NCBI GenBank assembly: GCA_030691295.1
Contig: JAUYEQ010000028.1
Coordinates: 1-6,297 of the forward strand
From: Bacteroidota bacterium
GTDB taxonomy: Bacteria; Bacteroidota; Bacteroidia; Bacteroidales; Prolixibacteraceae
Direction: 5' to 3'
Length of the DNA: 6,297 bases
Part shown: positions 1 to 4,951 of the stretch, piece by piece
Layout: every line of letters begins with the position of its first letter
Position numbering within the stretch: the first letter of the stretch is position 1
Program-made: the position numbers and the translations under genes
The notes under the pieces: generated by a model
What the model saw: the letters and a program-made list of their open reading frames with translations, nothing else
Databases searched by the model: none
What the model was told of the DNA's origin: nothing

Positions 1-10
1 AATATTGATT

Positions 11-93
11 GGGGAGATACCAAAGTGGCCAACTGGGGCAGACTGTAACTCTGCTGGCGTACGCCTTCGTAGGTTCGAATCCTGCTCTCCCCA
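11..93 (+). tRNA. tRNA-Tyr (anticodon GTA)
   Basis: A complete class II tRNA. The 7-bp acceptor stem GGGGAGA (11-17) pairs with TCTCCCC (86-92), and A93 is the discriminator. The anticodon stem GCAGA/TCTGC encloses the loop CTGTAAC, so the anticodon is GTA, reading Tyr codons UAU and UAC. The long variable arm forms the short hairpin GGCG-TA-CGCC, as expected for tRNA-Tyr. The T arm has the loop TTCGAAT, and its stem contains one T-G wobble. CCA is not encoded, since A93 is followed by CAA, so CCA must be added after transcription. The promoter lies outside the window or within the first 10 bases. It is probably co-transcribed with tRNA-Gly 75 bases downstream, because no terminator separates them. 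Confidence 0.97.
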
Positions 94-100
94 CAACGAA

Positions 101-163
101 ATTATGAATGATGAATTATGAATGATGAATTTCATCCCCAATCATAAATCGCCAATCATAAAT
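101..163. repeat. 14-bp-period repeats in the tRNA spacer
   Basis: The spacer between the two tRNAs is almost entirely repeats. ATTATGAATGATGA occurs twice in perfect tandem (101-114, 115-128). CCAATCATAAAT then occurs twice with the same 14-base period (138-149, 152-163). The right-hand pair, read on the opposite strand (ATTTATGATTGG), resembles the left-hand unit, so the block is also an imperfect inverted repeat that could fold in the tRNA precursor. Its function is unknown. It could be a processing structure or simply a mobile or slippage-generated repeat. Confidence 0.8.
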
Positions 164-168
164 TACAA

Positions 169-241
169 GCGGGAGTAGCTCAGTCGATAGAGCATTAGCC
201 TTCCAAGCTAAGGGTCGCGAGTTTGAATCTCGTCTCCCGCT
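169..241 (+). tRNA. tRNA-Gly (anticodon TCC)
   Basis: A complete class I tRNA. The acceptor stem GCGGGAG (169-175) pairs with CTCCCGC (234-240), and T241 is the discriminator base, as is usual for bacterial tRNA-Gly. The anticodon stem TTAGC/GCTAA encloses the loop CTTCCAA, giving anticodon TCC, which reads GGA and GGG. The T loop is TTTGAAT. CCA is not encoded. An intrinsic terminator starts about 10 bases downstream, so this is the last gene of the Tyr-Gly unit. Confidence 0.97.
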
Positions 242-250
242 CAGAAAAGA

Positions 251-280
251 AAAAGTGTTCAGAAACGGACACTTTTTTTT
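251..280 (+). terminator. Intrinsic terminator of the tRNA unit
   Basis: AAAAGTGTTC (251-260) pairs with GGACACTTTT (267-276) through ten pairs, including one G-T wobble, with a 6-base loop AGAAAC. The run of T continues to 280. It lies directly behind tRNA-Gly on the + strand and ends the Tyr-Gly transcript. Confidence 0.88.
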
Positions 281-382
281 GTTTTATAACGGAAAGTGTG
301 GGTAAAGTATTCATTTGTCATTTTTAATTTGAGAAGTGTCTAATTATTTATAAAGCTAAAAATGATATTTGGTTGTCAGAAA

Positions 383-410
383 GCGGCAGAGCCGCCCCGA
401 GTCCTCGGGG
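383..410. repeat. Two abutting hairpins
   Basis: GCGGC-AGA-GCCGC (383-395) is a 5-bp stem with a 3-base loop. It is followed immediately by CCCCGAG-TC-CTCGGGG (395-410), a 7-bp GC-rich stem with a minimal loop, and the two share base 395. No U-tract follows on either strand, so these are not typical terminators. The first hairpin has the same stem length and the same AGA loop as the GGTGC-AGA-GCACC hairpins at 485-549 read on the minus strand, which suggests a common repeat family. Confidence 0.75.
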
Positions 411-439
411 TAGTAAAAAAAGTCGATAAAAGCTGTTAA

Positions 440-549
440 GGTGCATCGCACCGAAATATTTAAATTATTGAATACCTATATCCCGGTGCTCTGCACCTCA
501 TGCGTAAATTGCAACATTTAAGCTACAAATATCAACGGTGCTCTGCACC
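440..549. repeat. Three short triloop hairpins, GGTGC/GCACC family
   Basis: Three copies of a 13-base hairpin: GGTGC-ATC-GCACC (440-452) and GGTGC-TCT-GCACC (485-497 and 537-549). The copies are about 45 and 52 bases apart. The last two are identical within an extended CGGTGCTCTGCACCT context. The sequence between them is AT-rich and does not match between copies. This arrangement of small interspersed palindromes resembles REP-type elements. No associated transposase is in the window. Confidence 0.8.
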
Positions 550-632
550 TAAAAAAAGCCTGCGTTGCTTTACCCATACAAAACGTATAGAACCTTTTTT
601 TTAAAAAAACCTCCTGAAATATGTTTTGAAAA

Positions 633-774
633 ACCTTATTCCTTTTCTTAAACCTTAGTAGCCAGGGCAATACAACCAACGATTCAAAACCTTATTCACC
701 TTATTCCATTGTATCTTCAAAAAATAAGGTAAATAAGATTTATGTATTTATCTGTATCTTCAGCTACTAGGGTT
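633..774. repeat. Nested imperfect inverted repeat with ACCTTATTC copies
   Basis: ACCTTATTC occurs exactly at 633-641 and twice in tandem at 689-706. The inner inverted arms are 687-705 and 723-741, matching at 17 of 19 positions; both mismatches become G-U pairs in minus-strand RNA. Outer arms are AACCTTAGTAGCC (651-663) and AGCTACTAGGGTT (762-774), inverted matches at 11 of 13 positions. The spacings between outer and inner arms are similar (23 and 20 bases), so the whole 651-774 block is roughly symmetric. Its identity is unknown. It could be a degenerate non-autonomous element or a structured RNA. Confidence 0.6.
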
Positions 775-832
775 GAATAAAAGAAAAAAAAAGTTGAGAA
801 AACAAAACTTAGGGCTCTGTTCTGCACACAGA

Positions 833-882
833 TAAATCCCATCGGGATGGTTTATGTTGTAACCCGGGATTTTAATCCCGGG
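833..882. repeat. Two adjacent hairpins (ATCCC/GGGAT and CCCGGGAT/ATCCCGGG)
   Basis: ATCCC-ATC-GGGAT (836-848) is a 5-bp stem with the same ATC triloop seen at 440-452. Flanking ATAAA and TTTAT could extend it past a small bulge. Fourteen bases later, CCCGGGAT-TTTA-ATCCCGGG (863-882) is an 8-bp stem with a 4-base loop. Neither is followed by a U-tract on either strand, so a terminator role is unlikely. They look like further members of the local collection of small palindromic repeats. Confidence 0.72.
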
Positions 883-933
883 AATAAAGGCGATAATGAA
901 AACAGTCCGCGTGAAATCCTTTCAACAGTTTCC

Positions 934-1061
934 ATTTTCCCGGAGGGAAAATATATGGGTAGAAAAAGAACATTAGATCGACTCATTTTGTCCCGTACGG
1001 GACAAAACACCATCTAAAATCATAATTTTCCTACCCACATTTTGTTCCTAATGGAACAAAA
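934..1061. repeat. BIME-like symmetric composite of three hairpins
   Basis: Hairpin A (934-952) pairs ATTTTCCC with GGGAAAAT around a GGA loop. Hairpin B (986-1007) is a perfect 22-base palindrome. Hairpin C (1040-1061) pairs TTTTGTTCC with GGAACAAAA around a TAAT loop. After A on the + strand comes TGGGTAG; next to C the same TGGGTAG-like tail (GTGGGTAG) lies on the minus strand. The two GTAG motifs (959-962 and 1031-1034) therefore face inward, and each is exactly 23 bases from palindrome B. B and C align over 22 bases with a paired C-G to T-A change in the stem. GTAG next to a hairpin is a hallmark of REP elements served by RAYT transposases; that link is inference here. Confidence 0.78.
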
Positions 1062-1136
1062 AGAACAAAATTTAAAACAGCTTCTTAATAAATTCAAAAA
1101 ACTTATCAAAATTTACAATAATTTATTCCATAAGAT

Positions 1137-1161
1137 TTTGCAAATTAGTTTGCAAATTTAG
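1137..1161. repeat. Short tandem TTTGCAAATT(T)AG repeat
   Basis: TTTGCAAATTAG (1137-1148) is followed directly by TTTGCAAATTTAG (1149-1161), differing by one inserted T. Each copy contains the 8-base palindrome TTTGCAAA. No promoter or gene with a clear relation to it is visible. It may be a protein binding site pair or chance slippage. Confidence 0.5.
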
Positions 1162-1307
1162 ATGATCACTTGAGTTAAACTATTCTCCCATTTTATTCCT
1201 GAGAAAATCTATCCAAAATGCCAGCAGTTTCACTTCAAATTTATATTGATTGATGCGCTGAATTTGTTCCTTCGTTATTGAAAAAGACTGAATAACAGGC
1301 TATAAAG

Positions 1308-1369
1308 ACGATGTGAAAGTCAATTAAAGGACTCTGACAACTCATTCAAACGATATCAAAGTCAATTAA
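1308..1369. repeat. 20-bp direct repeat, 42-bp period
   Basis: The sequence ACGATRTSAAAGTCAATTAA occurs at 1308-1327 and 1350-1369, matching at 18 of 20 positions. The copies start 42 bases apart. The period is a multiple of three, but both + strand and minus-strand frames through it contain stops, so it is not clearly a protein repeat. It lies in the otherwise featureless part of the gene-free region. Confidence 0.6.
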
Positions 1370-1522
1370 CCCAACTTGCAGTTAATCCGAATGGAATTAT
1401 TGCTGTTCAATGAATTGGCATTTCTCGAGTTCGGATTTGTGTACTACGGTATTGGCTTAACCGAAATCAACAGCCTTCTGCTGCAGTCACGATTCTGATA
1501 ACTGGTAACTCAGACTGAGAAC

Positions 1523-2602
1523 TTAGTTTGGATATTTCAAGGGTTCAATTTCACCGGTGGCAACACGAAGTGCATTGGCAGCAAGCGCTTCCAGCTCATC
1601 TTCGCCCGGATAAACATAAACACCGGCAATGAATTCAACCTTCGAGGTGATGTATTTTGTGAGATATTCATTAAAAGCCAATCCTCCGGTCAGCAAAATA
1701 GCATCCACATAACCGTTCAGAACCACAGCCATTTCGCCAATGGCTTTTGCTACCTGATATCCGAGTGCATCCTGAACATTCCGGGCAAGCTCATTGCCAT
1801 TGCCGGCGCGTTCTTCCACTTCCCGCGCATCGTTCGTTCCAAGATAGGCAACATAACCACCTTCGCCAATTACCATGCGGCGTATCTCGTCTTTTTGGTA
1901 TCTTTTGCTGAAACAAAGTTCAATTAACTGACCAGCGGGCAAAGTCCCGCTTCGTTCCGGACTAAAAGGACCTTCACCATCGAGCGCGTTGTTCACATCA
2001 ATCACTTTCCCTTTTTGGTGTGCACCAACCGAAATTCCTCCTCCGAGGTGAACCACAATCAGGTTCAGCTTTTCGTAACGACGGCCTATTTTATTTGCAT
2101 GAATGCGTGCTGTGGCTTTTTGGTTCAAGGCATGGAAAATTGATCGTCGCTCAAATTCAGGATGGCCTGAAAACCTTGCAATATCTTCCAACTCATCAAC
2201 AACAACCGGATCGGCTACATAAGCGTGTGCTCCGGGAATCTGGAGCGCTATATAATCGGCAATAAGTGGCCCTAGGTTACTCGCATGTTGACCGTAAATG
2301 CCTTCACGGGCATGTTCCAGCATCCGGTTATCGACCAGATAAACGCCTGATTTTAAAGGGTAAGTTAATCCGCCCCGTCCAATAATGTACTTGATTTTAT
2401 CAACATCGAAACCTTCTTCAACCAGCGCATCAATGATCAGCCCTTTTCTGAATTCAAATTGATCAATGATATTTTCGTAAAGAGAAAGATCTTCGATCGA
2501 ATGGCGCAAAGTTTTTTTAAGTTTACATTCGCTTCCGAAATAAACGGCAAATTTGGTCGAAGTTGAGCCCGGATTAATCGCCAGAATTCGAATATCGTTC
2601 AT
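1523..2602 (-). CDS. buk: Butyrate kinase (acyl kinase, Buk family)
   Basis: It transfers phosphate from butyryl phosphate (or a branched-chain acyl phosphate) to ADP, giving the free acid and ATP in the cytoplasm. The 359 residues match the usual family length. Typical motifs of the acetate/butyrate kinase fold are present: NPGSTSTK (10-17), GRGG (75-78), DPVVVDE (131-137), HALNQKATAR (157-166), HLGGGISVGAH (185-195), DGEGPFSPERSGTLP (208-222), LTGGLAFN (304-311) and PGEDELEALA (332-341). GRGG and the DGEGPFSPERSG segment separate Buk from AckA. The ATG start lies 9 bases after the stop of phosphate butyryltransferase, so the two are surely one operon. No Shine-Dalgarno is seen, as usual in Bacteroidota. 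Substrate preference (butyrate, isobutyrate or isovalerate) cannot be read from sequence; many Bacteroidota use this pair for branched-chain acids. No strong terminator was found downstream. Confidence 0.95.
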   Translation of the reverse strand: MNDIRILAINPGSTSTKFAVYFGSECKLKKTLRHSIEDLSLYENIIDQFEFRKGLIIDALVEEGFDVDKIKYIIGRGGLTYPLKSGVYLVDNRMLEHAREGIYGQHASNLGPLIADYIALQIPGAHAYVADPVVVDELEDIARFSGHPEFERRSIFHALNQKATARIHANKIGRRYEKLNLIVVHLGGGISVGAHQKGKVIDVNNALDGEGPFSPERSGTLPAGQLIELCFSKRYQKDEIRRMVIGEGGYVAYLGTNDAREVEERAGNGNELARNVQDALGYQVAKAIGEMAVVLNGYVDAILLTGGLAFNEYLTKYITSKVEFIAGVYVYPGEDELEALAANALRVATGEIEPLKYPN

Positions 2603-2611
2603 GAAAAGATT

Positions 2612-3517
2612 TTATTTACTTAACAACGCGGCAAGCGCAATTGAGTTCAGTTTTGTTTGTTTACTGTCGCCCCTCGACGACAAAACTACCGGAACATTTG
2701 CGCCCATCACCACTGCGGCCTGATCGGCGCCACACAATTTTGTATTCGTTTTGTAAAAAACATTTCCGGCGTCAATATTCGGAAAAAGCAAACAATCGGC
2801 GTCACCAGCCACTTCCGAAGTAATATTTTTTATTTGTGCCGATTCGATATCAAGCGCAACATCCAGAGCCATTGGCCCAAAAACAATTGCCGGCTGAAAC
2901 TGCCCGTTTTCAGCTGCCTTCATAATTTCAACTGCATCGGTGCATGAAATCAGCGATGGCAGGATTTGTTCGGTTGGCGCAATGATTGCAATTTTCGGCC
3001 TGAAAATTCCCATCGTCACGGCCATTTCCATCAAATAATGGGTCATGGCGATTTTCTGCGGAATGGTTGGATACGGTATAATTGCAACATCACTAACGAT
3101 CAGCAATTTATGATAATTCGGATTACCGATTACCGAAACATGGCTCAAAACACCGCCGGGAGTCATTAGTCCAACTTCTTTGTTTAAAATGGCACGCATG
3201 TATTTATCGGTATTTATCAAGCCTTTCATTAAAATACTTCCTGAAGTTATTTTGGCCAGCTTTACCGCCAGCATGGCAGCCTCCTCTTCTGTTTCAGCTT
3301 CCACAATCTGGAATAAATGAGGATCAATGCCATGAATCCCACACTGTTTCAAAACCTCCTGACTATTTCCGGTAACAATTGCAGTCACAATTCCGGCATT
3401 AACAGCTTCTGCAATGGCCTCCAGACTATGTCCGTCAACGGCATTTACGCCAATCAAAGTCTTTTTATCCAACAACTTTACTATTTCAAAAAGATCAGCC
3501 AGCCTTTTCACCTTCAT
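2612..3517 (-). CDS. ptb: Phosphate butyryltransferase (PTA/PTB family)
   Basis: It exchanges CoA for phosphate on butyryl-CoA or related acyl-CoAs, supplying acyl phosphate to the butyrate kinase encoded 9 bases downstream. The 301 residues are the normal length for Ptb and shorter than many Pta proteins. Visible family features are DGHSLEAI (28-35), KGLINTDKYMRAIL (98-111), SHVSVI (125-130), VSDVAIIPYP (141-150), FGPMALDVA (213-221), a LLFPNIDAGN segment (243-252), and the C-terminal signature SSRGDSKQTKLNSIALA (280-296). The last is the Ptb form of the Pta SRGCSxxD active-site segment. The ATG at 3517 is chosen because homology begins within the first residues and no upstream in-frame start is apparent. 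No fused enoyl-CoA hydratase or MaoC domain is present. A terminator lies upstream, so this gene probably has its own promoter. Confidence 0.93.
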   Translation of the reverse strand: MKVKRLADLFEIVKLLDKKTLIGVNAVDGHSLEAIAEAVNAGIVTAIVTGNSQEVLKQCGIHGIDPHLFQIVEAETEEEAAMLAVKLAKITSGSILMKGLINTDKYMRAILNKEVGLMTPGGVLSHVSVIGNPNYHKLLIVSDVAIIPYPTIPQKIAMTHYLMEMAVTMGIFRPKIAIIAPTEQILPSLISCTDAVEIMKAAENGQFQPAIVFGPMALDVALDIESAQIKNITSEVAGDADCLLFPNIDAGNVFYKTNTKLCGADQAAVVMGANVPVVLSSRGDSKQTKLNSIALAALLSK

Positions 3518-3558
3518 AGTACAAATTTTTATGTTGGTAAAATTACCATTTCATAAGC

Positions 3559-3590
3559 GATAAATACACAACAAACATCAACATCACAAA
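3559..3590 (-). promoter_or_regulatory. Candidate Bacteroidota-type promoter for ptb-buk
   Basis: Upstream of ptb, read on the minus strand, TTTG (3590-3587) is followed after 20 bases by TATTTATC (3566-3559). The Bacteroidota housekeeping consensus is TTTG, 19-21 bases, then TAnnTTTG. The -33 box is exact, but the -7 box matches only in part (TA and two of the last four bases). A promoter is expected here because a terminator sits just upstream at 3607-3645. It would give a 5' leader of roughly 35-40 bases before the ATG at 3517. The exact position is uncertain. Confidence 0.3.
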
Positions 3591-3606
3591 TGTTTTTAAA
3601 CCTTTG

Positions 3607-3645
3607 AAAAACAAAACGTCCGATGTTGTTTAACACCGGACGTTT
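3607..3645 (-). terminator. Intrinsic terminator after ackA
   Basis: On the minus strand, AAACGTCCGGTGTT (3645-3632) pairs with AACATCGGACGTTT (3627-3614) around a 4-base loop. This is a 14-pair stem with one G-U wobble. It is followed by a T-rich tract (TGTTTTT, 3613-3607). It lies about 60 bases beyond the acetate kinase stop and about 90 bases before the ptb start. It therefore separates the pta-dehydrogenase-ackA unit from ptb-buk. On the plus strand no T-run follows the stem, so it acts in the minus direction. Confidence 0.9.
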
Positions 3646-3705
3646 CAATACGTTCACGTAAAAGGTTGTTTGCTGATAAATAATAGCAATCAGTAATAAA
3701 GATGC

Positions 3706-4914
3706 TTACAATTTTTTGTGCCCGAATACAATTTCCTCTGTATCCAAAGCAATCACCAATTCCTCATCAGTTGGCACAACAACTATTTTTACTTTCGAAT
3801 CGGGAGTACTAATAATTCCTTCATTCCTGAAGCCTTTGTTTTTTTCGTGATCAAGCGAAATACCCATAAAATCGAGATCGCCGCAAATTCCTTCCCGGGT
3901 TGTATACGCATTTTCTCCAATTCCTCCGGTCATAATGAGAATATCAAGTCCTCCCATGGCTGCAGTATAGGCGCCGATGTATTTCTTTACACGATAATTG
4001 TACATTTCAAGCGCCAATGCTGCTCTTTCATTGCCTTTTTCACTTGCCATTTCAATTTCGCGCATGTCCGAAGAAACTCCTGAGATTCCCAACATACCGG
4101 CATGTTTATTAAACAAGGTGTTGGCCGATTTAATTCCGATTTCTTCTTTATCCATGATATATTGAACCACACCAACATCAAGATCACCACAACGGGTTCC
4201 CATCATCAATCCTTCGATTGGTGTAAATCCCATGGAAGTATCAAAAGATTTTCCGTTTTTTATTGCGGCAACGGAAGCTCCGTTACCTAAATGGCAGGAA
4301 ATAATTTTTTGGGTCTGGTAGTCAACTCCAAGTAATTCGCAAACGCGTTTGGTTACATACCTGTGGCTGGTTCCATGAAAACCGTATCTGCGAATTCCAT
4401 ATTTTTTATAGAGTGTGTAAGGAATTCCGTACATGTATGCTTTTGGTTCCATCGTTTGATGAAAAGCTGTATCAAAAACGCCTACTTGTGGAATTCCGGG
4501 AATTAATTCCTCCATTGCCCTGATTCCTTTAAGGTTGGGCGGATTGTGAAGTGGTGCAATATCGATGCATTTGGTAACTTCGGCTATTACTTCCTCGGTT
4601 AAAAGAACGCTCGCATTAAAATGTTCGCCACCATGCACCACCCTGTGGCCAATGGCATCCAATTCCTGAAGGCTTTTCAGGCAACCATGTTTTTCGCTGG
4701 TCAACACACCTAAAATATATTCGACACCAATTTTGTGGTCCATTATTTCACCTTCAAAAACAACCACCTGACCATCCTGACGGACATGCTTCATAAAGCT
4801 GCCCTTCATTCCCAGTTTTTCAATGCCTCCCTTGGCAATAACCGACCTGGTGGTCATAGAGAAAAGTAGATCTTTAATTGAACTGCTTCCGCAATTTAAA
4901 ACCAGAATCTTCAT
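3706..4914 (-). CDS. ackA: Acetate kinase
   Basis: It makes acetate and ATP from acetyl phosphate and ADP, as the second step of the Pta-AckA route. The 402 residues are the standard length. The residues known to matter in the Methanosarcina thermophila enzyme fall at the same numbers here: N7, S10, S12 and K14 in NCGSSSIK; R91 in GHRVVHGG; D148 in FDTAFH; H180 in GFHGTSH; H208 in HLGNGAS; R241 in GTRCGDLD; and E384 in PTDEE. It should therefore be a fully active enzyme. One small oddity is Asp at position 15, directly after K14, where an aromatic residue is usual. The ATG start is 37 bases after the dehydrogenase stop, in AT-rich sequence without Shine-Dalgarno or obvious promoter. It is thus likely the last gene of the pta-dehydrogenase-ackA operon, ended by the terminator at 3607-3645. 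Confidence 0.97.
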   Translation of the reverse strand: MKILVLNCGSSSIKDLLFSMTTRSVIAKGGIEKLGMKGSFMKHVRQDGQVVVFEGEIMDHKIGVEYILGVLTSEKHGCLKSLQELDAIGHRVVHGGEHFNASVLLTEEVIAEVTKCIDIAPLHNPPNLKGIRAMEELIPGIPQVGVFDTAFHQTMEPKAYMYGIPYTLYKKYGIRRYGFHGTSHRYVTKRVCELLGVDYQTQKIISCHLGNGASVAAIKNGKSFDTSMGFTPIEGLMMGTRCGDLDVGVVQYIMDKEEIGIKSANTLFNKHAGMLGISGVSSDMREIEMASEKGNERAALALEMYNYRVKKYIGAYTAAMGGLDILIMTGGIGENAYTTREGICGDLDFMGISLDHEKNKGFRNEGIISTPDSKVKIVVVPTDEELVIALDTEEIVFGHKKL

Positions 4915-4951
4915 TCTTAAAATTTTTATTATTTAACGATTTGATGGAAAA

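Larger units (their letters stand above)
281..1522. other. Repeat-rich gene-free region between convergent units
   Basis: About 1.24 kb without a supported gene, lying between the 3' end of the tRNA unit and the 3' end of butyrate kinase. From 383 to 1061 it carries many hairpins and nested inverted repeats, listed separately. From about 1080 to 1500 it is AT-rich with short direct repeats. Protein-like but short and unstarted frames occur there: a 39-codon minus frame at 1180-1299 and a 35-codon plus frame at 1391-1498. These may be traces of a decayed gene, but no family is recognisable. No transposase, integrase or CRISPR array is seen. No strong terminator for the butyrate kinase transcript was found. 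The best candidate, a weak hairpin at 1468-1483 on the minus strand, lacks a good U-tract. Confidence 0.75.

Noticed and set aside
169..241. tRNA-Gly as an integration site for a mobile element
   Set aside because: No direct repeat of the tRNA 3' end was seen downstream, and no integrase gene is in the window.
395..410. The GC-rich hairpin CCCCGAG-TC-CTCGGGG as a transcription terminator
   Set aside because: No T-run follows it on either strand, only TAGTAAAAAA on the plus side, and the tRNA unit already has a good terminator at 251-280.
440..549. A CRISPR array formed by the GGTGC...GCACC repeats
   Set aside because: The repeats are only 13 bases, number three, have unequal spacing and varied loops, and no cas gene is present.
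1468..1483. The hairpin CAGCAG-AAGG-CTGTTG (minus strand) as terminator of ptb-buk
   Set aside because: The stem is only six pairs with a wobble, and the following bases (ATTTCGG) are not a U-tract.
1391..1498. A 35-codon plus-strand frame as a real small gene
   Set aside because: There is no recognisable family, ribosome site or promoter, and this length is expected by chance. It is kept only as part of a low-interest finding.
3718..4083. A 121-codon open frame on the plus strand opposite acetate kinase
   Set aside because: Acetate kinase on the minus strand has all its catalytic residues at the expected positions, and the antisense frame shows no protein family features.
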